Of a stretch of DNA of 64,000 nt, positions 28,202 to 37,274 are shown one piece after another. The stretch comes from Marinobacter sp. ANT_B65 (GTDB lineage Bacteria > Pseudomonadota > Gammaproteobacteria > Pseudomonadales > Oleiphilaceae). Every line of letters begins with the position of its first letter. Positions within the stretch are counted from its first letter, which is position 1. Made by a program: the position numbers and the translations under genes. The notes below the pieces were generated by a model, which was given only the letters and a program-made list of their open reading frames with translations, had not been told where the DNA came from and did not search any database. The DNA is taken from positions 383,142 through 447,141 of the forward strand of contig NZ_NXGV01000001.1 in NCBI RefSeq assembly GCF_002407605.1, in the 5' to 3' direction.

Positions 28202-28954
28202 GTGTCGAGCAGTCAATCGCCAGAAGTAGAGATAGTTGAGGTTTTGCGCCGCTCGGAGCACGGCATGACTAAACCATTTATCTGCAGGGGCGAGGATGGT
28301 GAAGTTTACTTTGTTAAAGGCACCGGGGCCGGCCGGATTAGCCAGATCAACGAATGGGTTTCCGGGAATCTCGCCCTTGCTTTTGGTATTCCTGTGGCGC
28401 CGTTCAGAATAGTTCAGGTTCCTGAAGAGTTGGCTGAGGTATTATCAGTGAAACATGCGGTTGCACTTGGCTATGGCCCCGCATTCGGGTCAAAAGAGCA
28501 ACAGATTACTGAGCTGGCATACTCTCAAGTTTCTGATGTGCCTATCGAGATGCGCTGCTCCCTGTTTGTGTTTGACTGGTGGATATCCAATGGTGACCGA
28601 ATGTTGACTGAGAACGGAGGCAATCCCAATTTGTTTTGGGAGGCGGAATCCCAGCGGCTGGTTGTCATCGATCACAATCAATCTTTCGATCCGGACTTTG
28701 ATTCTGAAAAGTTCTTCAAATACCACGCCTTCAAAGACATTGCACCGAGAGTGTTCGATGATTTGATTGAGCGAGAGCACTACACTTCAAAGATGGAGAA
28801 TGCCATAGAGGGGTGGGAAGAGTTAGTGCGGGCAATTCCCGAAGAGTGGCTGTATAGAGACCCAGAGATGACAATGAAACTTGATCTCGAACTGAATTCA
28901 TTGTTAAGACATTTGCAGCGCTTTCGCAACGATAGTTTTTGGAGTCCGAAATGA
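28202..28954 (+). CDS. HipA-like kinase domain protein (HipA_2 type)
   Basis: 250 residues. The N-terminus EIVEVLRRSEHGMTKPFICRG and the glycine loop YFVKGTGAGRIS resemble the HipA_2-type (small HipA-like) kinases. Downstream are SLFVFDWWISNGDRMLTENG, with the WxxNxDR catalytic-loop-like residues, and LVVIDHNQSFD, where the Asp resembles the metal-binding DHN of HipA. The start is GTG and including it keeps the conserved N-terminus. The gene overlaps the following DUF3037 gene (ATGA). There is no HipB-like repressor next to it, so it is not a standard hipBA pair. Assignment is by motif only. Confidence 0.75.
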   Translation: MSSSQSPEVEIVEVLRRSEHGMTKPFICRGEDGEVYFVKGTGAGRISQINEWVSGNLALAFGIPVAPFRIVQVPEELAEVLSVKHAVALGYGPAFGSKEQQITELAYSQVSDVPIEMRCSLFVFDWWISNGDRMLTENGGNPNLFWEAESQRLVVIDHNQSFDPDFDSEKFFKYHAFKDIAPRVFDDLIEREHYTSKMENAIEGWEELVRAIPEEWLYRDPEMTMKLDLELNSLLRHLQRFRNDSFWSPK

Positions 28955-29796
28955 GCAGGTTAGCGTGCCAGTACGCCATCGTGCGTTTCATGCCTTATAT
29001 CGAGACTGGCGAGTTCGCCAATGTTGGTATTTTGCTGTGGGTGCCGAAAACCCGTTATCTTGGTTTTAAATTGCTGCGCAAGAAGCATGCCCGGATCACG
29101 CAGTTCTTTGGCGAGCTGGAAAGGGGCGTCTACTTAAAAACAATGGCTAACTTTGAGATTGAGCTGCGTAGGGTGCAGGGCATGCTCGCAAATTACATCA
29201 CTGACTTTGAAGACGGTGATCGGGAGTACGGGTTTCACAACGGCCTGTTTCAAGAATTGATTCGACCCCGTGAAACCATTGTCCGATTTAGCGAGCAGCG
29301 AGTGGCTCTTACGGAAAATCCTGGGCAAACCTTGACCGAGCTTTACGACTATTACGTTGGCAGGAACTTCGTCACCAAGGAGTATCAGGAAGCCATCTTG
29401 GAAAAAGGTATCAAGCAACTGCTGGAACAACGTGACCTTGCACGGCAGTATACAAAACGTCGAATTGAGGACAAGGTATATGGCGTTACCTTTCCGTTTG
29501 TAGAGCAGAATGAGGGGCGTGCAGTCAGGGCAATCAAGCCTTTGTTTCTCGGTCAATCTGACTCTACGGCAATTATCGAACATGGCGGCAGGTGGAAATT
29601 GAAAGTTGAGCAGCTGCGAAAGCGTCACCTGCTGAATGGCCCGGTGTTGTTCCCGGTTAAAGGCCCTGGTATTGATGACAGTCAAGATATCAGGCGAGAG
29701 GCTTTTGAGGAGACTCTTGCTAGCCTGACTGGTGATGGTATTGAGGTCGCTCTATATACTGAGCAAGATAAAATTATTGAGTTTGCTACCCACTAA
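28951..29796 (+). CDS. DUF3037 domain protein
   Basis: 281 residues. The N-terminal third (LACQYAIVRFMPYIETGEFANVGILLWVP) matches the DUF3037 pattern. The rest is polar with no recognisable catalytic motif. The start codon overlaps the stop of the HipA-like gene, so the two are translated together and likely work together. The family has no established function. The pair looks like a small defence or toxin-antitoxin-like island placed between two transport loci. Confidence 0.8.
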   Translation: MSRLACQYAIVRFMPYIETGEFANVGILLWVPKTRYLGFKLLRKKHARITQFFGELERGVYLKTMANFEIELRRVQGMLANYITDFEDGDREYGFHNGLFQELIRPRETIVRFSEQRVALTENPGQTLTELYDYYVGRNFVTKEYQEAILEKGIKQLLEQRDLARQYTKRRIEDKVYGVTFPFVEQNEGRAVRAIKPLFLGQSDSTAIIEHGGRWKLKVEQLRKRHLLNGPVLFPVKGPGIDDSQDIRREAFEETLASLTGDGIEVALYTEQDKIIEFATH

Positions 29797-29814
29797 TTTT
29801 GCAGCGAAGCCGTG

Positions 29815-29836
29815 AAAAGCCCCCGTTAAGGGGGCT
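29815..29836 (-). terminator. Rho-independent terminator of the amino-acid ABC operon
   Basis: Perfect 7-base stem AGCCCCC/GGGGGCT with a five-base loop; on the minus strand it is followed by TTTT. It lies just after the ATPase gene stop at 29849. It can also form on the plus strand, where it follows the DUF3037 gene, so it may work for both. Confidence 0.85.
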
Positions 29837-29848
29837 CCAGTCAGAGCC

Positions 29849-30595
29849 TTAGTGCGACAGAACCCTCGACAGAAACGCCTGAGTGCGCTCGTTCTGGGGG
29901 TTGTCGAATACATCGTCTGGCTTGCCCTGTTCTACAATCTGGCCTTCGTGAATGTAAATCACGCGGTCAGCTACTTCCCGGGCGAAGCCCATCTCGTGGG
30001 TGACGACCATCATGGTCATGCCTTCTTTGGCCAGTTCCCGCATTACGTCCAGCACTTCACCGATCATTTCCGGGTCCAGTGCAGAGGTGGGCTCATCAAA
30101 CAGCATCAGTCGCGGTTCCATGGCCAGGGCGCGGGCTATGGCAACCCGTTGCTGCTGGCCGCCGGAAAGGTGGCCGGGGTATTTATCGGCCTGGCTGCCG
30201 ATTCCCACTCGCTCCAGCAGGCGTTCTGCAGTGGCGTTGGCCACAGGCTGGGGCGCGTTTTTGACTTTCTGGGGCGCCAGCATGATGTTCTTTTTCACCG
30301 TAAGGTGAGGGAACAGGTTGAACTGCTGGAACACCATGCCCACTTCTTTGCGAATCTGTGCGAGAGCCTGCTGGTTGCCGCCATGCGGAGCGAGTTCCTG
30401 ACCTTCGACTTCAAGGTGGCCGGATTCGAACTCTTCAAGCCCGTTCACACAGCGGATCAGGGTGGATTTGCCCGAGCCGCTGGCACCGATAATGACAACT
30501 ACCTCGCCTTGTTCCACTGTTAAATCAATATCTTTGAGGACATGCACCTTGCCAAAGTACTTGTTCATGCCCTTCATTTTTACAATCTGAGTCAT
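29849..30595 (-). CDS. Polar amino acid ABC transporter ATP-binding protein (GlnQ/HisP type)
   Basis: 248 residues. Walker [19 protein letters not shown] (about 34-51), signature [19 protein letters not shown] and Walker [16 protein letters not shown], all typical of the PAAT family. Energises uptake at the inner membrane. Last gene of the three-gene operon (binding protein, permease, ATPase), 13 bases after the permease. Confidence 0.95.
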   Translation of the reverse strand: MTQIVKMKGMNKYFGKVHVLKDIDLTVEQGEVVVIIGASGSGKSTLIRCVNGLEEFESGHLEVEGQELAPHGGNQQALAQIRKEVGMVFQQFNLFPHLTVKKNIMLAPQKVKNAPQPVANATAERLLERVGIGSQADKYPGHLSGGQQQRVAIARALAMEPRLMLFDEPTSALDPEMIGEVLDVMRELAKEGMTMMVVTHEMGFAREVADRVIYIHEGQIVEQGKPDDVFDNPQNERTQAFLSRVLSH

Positions 30596-30608
30596 GGGTC
30601 AGGTTCCT

Positions 30609-31280
30609 TCAGACAGAGGCCAGTCCACGCCGTTCAACCAGGCGAAGAATCATTGACAGGGAGAGGGTGATGGCCAGATACATGATCGCGACCACAAAAT
30701 ACACCTCAAAGGCGGTGAAGGTGCTGGCAATGTAAACCTGGCCCTGGCGGACAAGTTCGCCGACGCCAATAACCGAGAACAGTGAGGTGTCCTTGATGCT
30801 GACAATGGCCTGGTTTCCAAGCGGCGGGATCATGCGCCGGAAGGCCTGGGGCCATACGATGGACCAGAATGTCTGAGTACGGGAAAGGCCCAGGGAAAGC
30901 CCGGCTTCGGTCTGTCCCTTGGCGATGGACTGAACGCCACCACGTACCACTTCAGAAATATAGGCACCCGAGTTCAGGGCGATCGCGGCAATACCCGCGG
31001 TCAGAGGATCAATAGGGCCGCCGATCAGATCGGGCAGGCCGTAAAAGATAAACAGAACCTGAACCAGAATCGGGGTACCACGAAAGATTTCTATATAGGC
31101 CGTTGCAGGCCATTTCAGGAACCACTTTTTGTTGATGCTCAACAGGCCAAAAAGGATGCCGAGGGCAAAGCCGATAATCAGGCCGCCAAAAGAAATCATC
31201 AGGGTGTAAGGTATTCCCTTGATCAGGAAGGGAATAGAGTCGATGGCTGCTTGCCAGTCAAATTGGAACTGGGATTCCAC
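30609..31280 (-). CDS. Polar amino acid ABC transporter permease
   Basis: 223 residues with about five membrane segments and the PAAT permease signature (EIFRGTPILVQVLFIFYGLP at about 80-99; the EAA-like loop EAGLSLGLSRTQTFWSIVWPQAFR, read 141 on). The start is GTG at 31280, with a GGAG upstream on this strand. It forms the channel for the binding protein coded upstream. Confidence 0.93.
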   Translation of the reverse strand: MESQFQFDWQAAIDSIPFLIKGIPYTLMISFGGLIIGFALGILFGLLSINKKWFLKWPATAYIEIFRGTPILVQVLFIFYGLPDLIGGPIDPLTAGIAAIALNSGAYISEVVRGGVQSIAKGQTEAGLSLGLSRTQTFWSIVWPQAFRRMIPPLGNQAIVSIKDTSLFSVIGVGELVRQGQVYIASTFTAFEVYFVVAIMYLAITLSLSMILRLVERRGLASV

Positions 31281-31315
31281 AGTGTGCGTCTCCGCAGGGG
31301 TTGGAGTCAGAAGCT

Positions 31316-31338
31316 GCCGGGGTGGGCTTCACCCCGGC
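31316..31338 (-). promoter_or_regulatory. Intercistronic hairpin between binding protein and permease genes
   Basis: Perfect 9-base arms GCCGGGGTG and CACCCCGGC with a five-base loop, followed by a weaker GGGCC/GGCCC hairpin at 31353-31367. It sits in the 95-base gap between the binding-protein and permease genes with no T-run. In such operons a stable intercistronic hairpin protects the upstream mRNA and raises the level of the binding protein, as known for malE-malF. That role is inferred. Confidence 0.7.
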
Positions 31339-31375
31339 GCAACAAGAGGAATGGGCCCTGGAGGCCCTTCGGCTG

Positions 31376-32134
31376 TTACTTGCCTTCAGGCATCGGGCCA
31401 AACCACTTTTCGTAGATGGTTTTGTAGGTTCCGTCTTCTTTCATGGAGGCGAGAGCTTCATTCACTTCGTCAACCCACTCACTGCCATTTTTCAGCGCGA
31501 TGCCATACTGCTGGCCTTCGTAAAGTGTGCCAACGGTTTTGACTTTACCTTCACCCTTTGTACGGGCGAAATAGCCAACGTTCGGGGCGTCGTAGAATAC
31601 TGCGTCGACTGCACGGGACATCAGAGCCATATACATGTCAGAGCTGCCTGGGTAGGGCGTTACGCCGTCGTTCTTGTCCAGGTTTTTCTTCAGGAAGTCG
31701 TAACTGGTACTGCCGATTTTTGAGCCGATCTTCAGGCCTTCAAGATCGGATATTTCCGTTACTTCATTGTTGTCCTGACGAACCAGAATCCGCAAGCCGG
31801 AATCGTAGTAGGGGTCAGAGAAATCAACGATTTTTTCACGCTCGTCGGTAATGGTAATACCGGCAATGGCGATATCCACGTTGCCTGTTTGCAGGGCGGG
31901 GATGATGCCGTTGAAATCCATGGTATTCACGTCGTATTCAAAGCCGGCGCGCTGAGCGACTTCAGCGATTATTTCCATGTCGAAACCGATCATCTCTCCG
32001 GTTTCCTGGTCCAGCATTTCGAACGGAACGAAGCTTGGGTCTGTAGCTACTCGCAGGGTTTCAGCGCTAACCGTGCTGACGGCGACGGTAAGTGCCAGGC
32101 CAGTGCCCAGTGTTTTCAGCCATTTCGTGCTCAT
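31376..32134 (-). CDS. Amino acid ABC transporter substrate-binding protein (GlnH-like)
   Basis: 252 residues from the ATG at 32134, which follows AGAAGGAGAAAGC and begins a standard signal peptide ending VSA. The mature protein has the family 3 solute-binding pattern: LRVATDPSFVPFEMLD, GFDMEIIAEVAQRAGFEY, DIAIAGITITDEREKIVDFSDPYYDSG. It most resembles glutamine-binding GlnH; other polar amino acids remain possible. First gene of the operon on this strand; the promoter should be in 32135-32384. Confidence 0.92.
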   Translation of the reverse strand: MSTKWLKTLGTGLALTVAVSTVSAETLRVATDPSFVPFEMLDQETGEMIGFDMEIIAEVAQRAGFEYDVNTMDFNGIIPALQTGNVDIAIAGITITDEREKIVDFSDPYYDSGLRILVRQDNNEVTEISDLEGLKIGSKIGSTSYDFLKKNLDKNDGVTPYPGSSDMYMALMSRAVDAVFYDAPNVGYFARTKGEGKVKTVGTLYEGQQYGIALKNGSEWVDEVNEALASMKEDGTYKTIYEKWFGPMPEGK

Positions 32135-32327
32135 GCTTTCTCCTTCTCTTTTTTTATGATGCCCCGTTTGCCCGGTAAGGCAGGCCGGAAGATTCACTGC
32201 TGATGACTGCGATCTCCGGGGAGCGTTAGTGGAACTGCACCACGTACACTTTAGACTATTACTCAGGAGCGCACCCAATATCAAATGCGGGGCATAAATC
32301 GTGTAGCGGATGATGGGAAATCAGGAG

Positions 32328-32358
32328 GCCGGGTTATGGCCTTGTGGTATAACCCGGC
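32328..32358. terminator. Inverted repeat between the binding-protein and metF genes, possible terminator
   Basis: 10-base arms GCCGGGTTAT and ATAACCCGGC with an 11-base loop. It lies 26 bases past the metF stop on the minus strand. There is no U tract in that direction, so termination would have to be rho-assisted. It could instead be a stabilising 3' hairpin. Confidence 0.5.
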
Positions 32359-32384
32359 AAAGTTCCGGTTCCTCTGAGATGTAA

Positions 32385-33254
32385 TCAGAATGCGATTTTT
32401 TCGCGCTCACTGATCCCAAGGTTTTTCCAGATGCTGATGCTGGGTTCAGCCTGGTTCAGAGTGTAAAAATGCAGCCCCGGGGCGCCGGCTTCCAGCAGTT
32501 TTTCACACATGCGGGTGATCACTTCCTCGCCGAACTTGCGGATGCTGACACTGTCATCTCCGTAGGCCTCCAGCTGCTTGCGGATCCAGCGGGGGATTTC
32601 CGAGCCACACATGTCCGAGAACCGGACCAGGCTGGAGAAATTGACGATGGGCATGATGCCCGGCACCACCGGAATGGTGACCCCCATCTTTTCCAGCCGG
32701 TCAATAAAGTAGAAGTAGCTTTCCGGGTTGAAGAAGTACTGGGTAATGGCGCTGTTGGCGCCGGCTTCTACCTTGCGGGCGAAGTTTTTCAGATCTTCTT
32801 CGGCATTGCGGGCCTGGGGATGGAACTCCGGGTAGGCCGCTACTTCCAGGTTGAAATGGTCGCCACTGTGCTCGCGGATGAATTCAACCAACTCATTGGC
32901 ATAACGCATTTCGCCAGATGCACCCATACCGGAAGGCATGTCACCCCGAAGGGCGACAATCCGGTTGATACCATTCTCTTTATACAGATCCAGAAGCTCC
33001 GATATCTCTTCCCGCGTACCACCGACGCAGGAGAGATGAGGTGCAGTAGAAATGCCCTGCTGGTGCAGGTTGAGCACGGTTTCAATGGTGCGATCCCGGG
33101 TGGAACCGCCCGCACCGAAGGTGACCGAGAAAAAATCCGGATTCACCCCGGCAAGCTGATCACGCACCACCTGGAGTTTTTCCTTGCCCTGGTCTGTCTT
33201 GGGTGGAAAGAACTCAAAGCTGAAACGGCGCTTGAACTGTTTTTGGGATTGCAT
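32385..33254 (-). CDS. metF: 5,10-methylenetetrahydrofolate reductase MetF
   Basis: 289 residues. The N-terminal FEFFPPKTDQGKEKL and FVSVTFGAGGSTRDRTI-like VTFGAGGSTRDRTIET regions are the FAD and substrate sites of the family, followed by HLSCVGGTREEI and NRIVALRGDMP. It makes 5-methyl-THF for methionine synthesis. It is the last gene of the metK-ahcY-metF operon and is likely under the SahR regulator upstream of metK. Confidence 0.96.
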   Translation of the reverse strand: MQSQKQFKRRFSFEFFPPKTDQGKEKLQVVRDQLAGVNPDFFSVTFGAGGSTRDRTIETVLNLHQQGISTAPHLSCVGGTREEISELLDLYKENGINRIVALRGDMPSGMGASGEMRYANELVEFIREHSGDHFNLEVAAYPEFHPQARNAEEDLKNFARKVEAGANSAITQYFFNPESYFYFIDRLEKMGVTIPVVPGIMPIVNFSSLVRFSDMCGSEIPRWIRKQLEAYGDDSVSIRKFGEEVITRMCEKLLEAGAPGLHFYTLNQAEPSISIWKNLGISEREKIAF

Positions 33255-33266
33255 GGTCTTACCTGA

Positions 33267-34640
33267 TCAGTATTTGTAGCTTTCTGGCTTGTACGGGCCT
33301 TCGACCGGTACGCCAATGTATTGTGCCTGTTCCGGGGTCATCCTGGTGATCACACCGCTGAATCCCTCAACCATGGCACGGGCCACTTCTTCATCCAGGT
33401 GCTTGGGCAGAACCTGCACATAAACACCTTTGGCTCGGGCTTCTTCCGGCAGATCTGCGAACTTGCGCTCGAACAGGTACATCTGAGCCAGAACCTGGTT
33501 GGCAAAAGAGCCGTCCATGATCCGTGAGGGGTGGCCAGTGGCATTGCCCAGGTTCACCAGACGGCCTTCGGAAAGCAGAATCAGGTGATCGTTAACGGCC
33601 TTGTCGCGATAGATAACGTGAACCTGAGGCTTAACTTCGTCCCATTCCCAGTTCTTGCGCATATAGGCGGTATCGATTTCATTGTCGAAGTGGCCGATGT
33701 TGCAGACAACTGCGCCGGATTTCAGAGCCTTGAGCATGTGCGCGTCGCACACATTCATGTTGCCGGTAGTGGTGACGATCAGATCAGTGGTCTGAAGCAG
33801 AGCTTTGTCTATGGAGGCTTCAGTACCTGTGTTGATACCGTTGATGTATGGAGAAACCACTTCGTAACCGTCCATACAGGCCTGCATGGCACAAATAGGG
33901 TCGGCTTCTGTGACTTTCACAATCATGCCTTCCTGGCGCAGGGAGGCGGCAGAACCTTTCCCTACATCACCGTAGCCAATAACCAGCGCTTTCTTGCCGG
34001 CCAGCAGGTGATCGGTGCCGCGCTTGATCGCGTCGTTAAGGCTGTGACGACATCCGTACTTGTTGTCGTTCTTCGATTTGGTAACCGCATCGTTTACGTT
34101 GATGGCCGGTACCTTCAGGGTGCCTTCGCGCAGCATTTCCTGCAGGCGGTGGACGCCGGTGGTGGTTTCTTCGGTCACACCGTGGCAGTTGGCCAGAATT
34201 TCCGGGTGTTTTTCATGGAGCAGGGCTGTCAGATCGCCGCCGTCATCCAGAATCATGTTGGGTTCCCAACCTTCTACGTCGGCGCCGATAGTGCGCTCAA
34301 GGCACCAGTCGTATTCTTCGTCGGTCTCACCTTTCCATGCAAACACCGGAATGTTCTGGGCCGCGATGGCTGCAGCAGCCTGGTCCTGGGTGGAGAAGAT
34401 GTTGCAGGATGACCAGCGCACATCCGCTCCCAGCTCGATCAGTGTTTCGATCAGTACAGCTGTCTGGATCGTCATGTGGATGCAGCCCATGATATTGGCG
34501 CCTTTCAGCGGCTGCTCAGCTTTGTACTTTTCACGCAGCGCCATCAGGGCGGGCATTTCGCCTTCGGCAATCTTGATTTCTTTACGGCCCCAGTCTGCCA
34601 GGGAAATATCACGGACTTTATAGTCTTCGAAGTTGCTCAT
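33267..34640 (-). CDS. ahcY: Adenosylhomocysteinase AhcY
   Basis: 457 residues. It hydrolyses S-adenosylhomocysteine to homocysteine and adenosine. The NAD site [17 protein letters not shown] (central), the catalytic region [19 protein letters not shown], and [13 protein letters not shown] and the C-terminal [10 protein letters not shown] are all typical. It is coded 12 bases upstream of metF and 64 bases downstream of metK. There is no recognisable SAH riboswitch consensus in the short leader. Confidence 0.97.
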   Translation of the reverse strand: MSNFEDYKVRDISLADWGRKEIKIAEGEMPALMALREKYKAEQPLKGANIMGCIHMTIQTAVLIETLIELGADVRWSSCNIFSTQDQAAAAIAAQNIPVFAWKGETDEEYDWCLERTIGADVEGWEPNMILDDGGDLTALLHEKHPEILANCHGVTEETTTGVHRLQEMLREGTLKVPAINVNDAVTKSKNDNKYGCRHSLNDAIKRGTDHLLAGKKALVIGYGDVGKGSAASLRQEGMIVKVTEADPICAMQACMDGYEVVSPYINGINTGTEASIDKALLQTTDLIVTTTGNMNVCDAHMLKALKSGAVVCNIGHFDNEIDTAYMRKNWEWDEVKPQVHVIYRDKAVNDHLILLSEGRLVNLGNATGHPSRIMDGSFANQVLAQMYLFERKFADLPEEARAKGVYVQVLPKHLDEEVARAMVEGFSGVITRMTPEQAQYIGVPVEGPYKPESYKY

Positions 34641-34670
34641 TCTGGTGTTCTCCGATTAGTTCAAACTTTG

Positions 34671-34694
34671 GGCGCATGAGGTCATTCATACGCC
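34671..34694 (-). promoter_or_regulatory. Intercistronic hairpin between metK and ahcY
   Basis: Imperfect 9-base stem (GGCGCATGA with TCATACGCC, one mismatch) and a six-base loop in the 64-base metK-ahcY gap. It could affect mRNA processing or act as a weak attenuator. Nothing in it resembles the known SAH riboswitch core. Confidence 0.35.
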
Positions 34695-34704
34695 TGAAAA
34701 TTGT

Positions 34705-35895
34705 TCAGATACCTGCAGCGTCTTTCAGAGCTGCTGCGCGGTCGGTTTTTTCCCACGGGAAAGCCGTGAAAGTCTTACCGCCTACGGTCATCTCATGTGG
34801 CTCGCGACCGAAGTGGCCATAGGCTGCTGTCGCCCGGTACATGGGGTGCAGCAGGTCGAGCATGTTGGTAATTGCGTAAGGACGCAGGTCAAAGTGCTGG
34901 CGGACCAGTTCAATGATCTTGTCGTCGCCAATTTTCCCGGTACCGAAGGTGTTTACGGAAATAGATGTTGGTTGTGCCACGCCGATGGCGTAGGAAACCT
35001 GAATCTCGCACTTGTCAGCCAGGCCAGCAGCGACGATATTCTTGGCCACGTAACGGCCAGCGTAGGCAGCCGAGCGGTCAACCTTCGAGGGGTCTTTGCC
35101 CGAGAAAGCACCGCCGCCGTGACGGGCCATGCCGCCGTAGGTGTCGACGATGATCTTGCGGCCAGTAAGACCGCAGTCACCAACCGGGCCGCCGATAACA
35201 AACTTGCCCGTGGGGTTGATGTGGAACTGAGTGCCCTTGTGCAGAAGCTCTGCAGGCAGCACGTTTTTCACAACCAGTTCCATAATGGCTTCTTTCAGAT
35301 CAGCCTGGCTGACATCGGGGTCGTGCTGGGTTGAGAGCACAACCGCGTCGATACCTACAACCTTGCCGTTTTCATAGCGGCAGGTTACCTGGCTTTTCGC
35401 ATCCGGCCGCAGCCACGGCAGCACACCGTTTTTACGGGCTTCTGCCTGGCGCTCTACCAGACGGTGGGCGAAGGTGATCGGTGCAGGCATCAGCACTTCG
35501 GTTTCGTTGCTGGCGTAGCCGAACATCAGGCCCTGGTCGCCGGCACCCTGGTCTTCCGGCTTCTGGCGATCAACGCCCTGGGCAATATCCACGGACTGTT
35601 TGCCGATGATATTGATAATGCCGCAGGTGTCGCCGTCGAAGCCGACGTCTGAAGAGGTATAGCCAATGTCCTTGATTACACCGCGAACCAGGTCTTCCAG
35701 ATCTACCCATGCGCTGGTAGTGATTTCACCACCAACAATGGCTACACCGGTTTTTACCATGGTTTCGCAAGCCACGCGGGCGTGCGGGTCTTCCATGAGG
35801 ATGGAATCCAGAACTGCGTCGGAGATCTGGTCGGCCAGTTTGTCCGGATGGCCCTCGGAGACCGATTCGGAGGTGAAAATGTTGTAGTCGGACAT
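34705..35895 (-). CDS. metK: S-adenosylmethionine synthase MetK
   Basis: 396 residues. Family motifs: [17 protein letters not shown] near 14-30, [16 protein letters not shown] in the first third, and [23 protein letters not shown] in the second half. It makes SAM from methionine and ATP. Upstream on the minus strand lie two palindromic elements and the sahR gene, which fits SahR control. Confidence 0.97.
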   Translation of the reverse strand: MSDYNIFTSESVSEGHPDKLADQISDAVLDSILMEDPHARVACETMVKTGVAIVGGEITTSAWVDLEDLVRGVIKDIGYTSSDVGFDGDTCGIINIIGKQSVDIAQGVDRQKPEDQGAGDQGLMFGYASNETEVLMPAPITFAHRLVERQAEARKNGVLPWLRPDAKSQVTCRYENGKVVGIDAVVLSTQHDPDVSQADLKEAIMELVVKNVLPAELLHKGTQFHINPTGKFVIGGPVGDCGLTGRKIIVDTYGGMARHGGGAFSGKDPSKVDRSAAYAGRYVAKNIVAAGLADKCEIQVSYAIGVAQPTSISVNTFGTGKIGDDKIIELVRQHFDLRPYAITNMLDLLHPMYRATAAYGHFGREPHEMTVGGKTFTAFPWEKTDRAAALKDAAGI

Positions 35896-35940
35896 AGGTT
35901 GCTCCTCTGTGAGCGTTTCGAAATCTTGTGGGTTGGTGTG

Positions 35941-35956
35941 TAAGTAGTACTACTTA
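35941..35956. promoter_or_regulatory. 16-base perfect palindrome upstream of metK
   Basis: TAAGTAGTACTACTTA, centred about 54 bases before the metK start, in the same gap as the SahR-like box. It does not match the SahR-like box, so a different protein may bind it. Function not known. Confidence 0.45.
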
Positions 35957-35961
35957 CAACA

Positions 35962-35981
35962 ATATCAAAGTTTTTGAATAT
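35962..35981 (-). promoter_or_regulatory. SahR-like operator upstream of metK
   Basis: ATATCAAAGTTTTTGAATAT is a degenerate copy of the perfect palindrome in the sahR-tkt gap (ATATCAAA, then a centre, then TTTGATAT). Two copies of the same motif at the only two intergenic regions flanking sahR support an ArsR-type operator. SahR is known in other Proteobacteria to repress SAM-cycle genes when SAH is low. Confidence 0.75.
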
Positions 35982-36013
35982 TCCCCGGGAGGCGTTGCTG
36001 TCTCAGGGTTCCA

Positions 36014-37018
36014 TCATCTCAATGGCAATTGGGTTTTCCAGAATTCTCTGACCTGGATCTGGAAACCGTTACGCAACCCGATAAATAGTTGCTCACCAGA
36101 TTTGAGGCCCGCTGCTACTGCCCAGGCGGTTAGCTCTTCCGGCTCGAAACCAAGCCAGAGGTCGCCGCAGTTATCTTTTGCCCAGTTCTGATCGTGGCTG
36201 CACAGGTCGCTGATCACCAGACAACCGCCGTTATTCATCAACGCCGCTGCATCCAGAAAAATATCTGCAGGACTGGGTACGTGGTGCAGCACCATATTGG
36301 CCACTACCAGATCAAACGCGTCCCCGCGGGCCAGCAGTGTGTCGGTTATTCCTTCTATCAGATCGACATTGTTAAGGCGCTGGTCAATGCAGGTCCGGGT
36401 GGCCTTGGCCAGCATGTCCCGACTGTTATCCAGTGCGACAACATGGTCACTAAGCTCGGATAACACGGGCAGGAAACCACCTTCACCCGGCCCGATTTCC
36501 AGAGCTGTCTGCCACTGGTGTTTGCGTGTCCGCTTCCGGATCATGTCGGCCACTGGCACTGCGTAGAGATCAAATGCAGCGATCAGCTCCTGCTGCTCCC
36601 GGAACTGATCTGAATGCCGGGAGAAAAATGCCTGCGACTGATCCGCACGCTGGTTGCGGATAGATTCAATTTTTTCCTGCAGATGCGCGGGTAAAGGTGC
36701 GCGGTCTACGGCTTCAAAAATCTGGCGGATAGTCAGATCTGTCGGCTTGTCGTTATCCAGGTGCAGCGGGCGGCGGTAAAAAATTGAGTTGCCTTCGCGC
36801 TGCGGCTCTACCAGACCTGCCTTGTGCATTACCTTCAGGTGGTGGCTCATGCCCGACTGGCGCATATCGAACAGCTGGCTGAGCTCCAGCACACCAAATG
36901 TATCGCGCCGCAGCACACGCAAAATCTCCAGGCGCAGAGGATCACCGCTTGCCTTGAAGATAGGGGCAAGGACGTCCACGGAGGATATTTGGTTAGCGTG
37001 TGCATTCAAACTTGTCAT
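36014..37018 (-). CDS. sahR: ArsR-family regulator with methyltransferase-like domain (SahR type)
   Basis: 334 residues from the ATG at 37018 (an earlier in-frame start 33 bases upstream adds a short unconserved tail). The N-terminal winged helix (about residues 10-80) reads LRLEILRVLRRDTFGVLELSQLF and MSHHLKVMHKAGLVEP. The C-terminal Rossmann domain has ALEIGPGEGGFLPVLSEL, a SAM/SAH-binding loop, and DLVVANMVLHHVPSP. This fusion is the SahR type, which senses SAH and controls metK, ahcY and metF; here those genes are immediately downstream on the same strand. Confidence 0.88.
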   Translation of the reverse strand: MTSLNAHANQISSVDVLAPIFKASGDPLRLEILRVLRRDTFGVLELSQLFDMRQSGMSHHLKVMHKAGLVEPQREGNSIFYRRPLHLDNDKPTDLTIRQIFEAVDRAPLPAHLQEKIESIRNQRADQSQAFFSRHSDQFREQQELIAAFDLYAVPVADMIRKRTRKHQWQTALEIGPGEGGFLPVLSELSDHVVALDNSRDMLAKATRTCIDQRLNNVDLIEGITDTLLARGDAFDLVVANMVLHHVPSPADIFLDAAALMNNGGCLVISDLCSHDQNWAKDNCGDLWLGFEPEELTAWAVAAGLKSGEQLFIGLRNGFQIQVREFWKTQLPLR

Positions 37019-37060
37019 GGTTGCGGAGTTTAAGTGGGTTTGGGTGATCAATCAATAGCC

Positions 37061-37080
37061 ATATCAAAATATTTTGATAT
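37061..37080. promoter_or_regulatory. SahR-like operator (perfect palindrome) between sahR and tkt
   Basis: ATATCAAAATATTTTGATAT is a perfect 20-base palindrome, 43 bases from the sahR start. A degenerate copy lies upstream of metK. It likely mediates autoregulation of sahR and may also reach the divergent tkt promoter. Confidence 0.85.
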
Positions 37081-37274
37081 AGAATTATCACTCTTTGAAA
37101 TCAACCTCTTCGGGAATCCACGCCAGGATATTTACACAGAAGTCTCATCATGATTTGCCCCGGCACACCCTAATCGGCGAAAATACGCGCCTTATTTTTG
37201 AGCAGCTTTTTATCGCTCCATTAAAAGCCCTGGGTTGCTCCCTACTTTCCCTGAAAAACATTGGAGAAACGTTA

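Noticed and set aside
28202..28954. Standard hipBA toxin-antitoxin operon
   Set aside because: No HipB-like helix-turn-helix gene is next to it; the partner is DUF3037.
34641..34704. SAH riboswitch upstream of ahcY
   Set aside because: The gap is only 64 bases and does not contain the conserved SAH riboswitch core; SahR operators explain control instead.
37095..37274. Extended transketolase N-terminus
   Set aside because: The extra residues are not conserved in transketolases; the ATG at 37275 follows GGAG and starts the normal protein.
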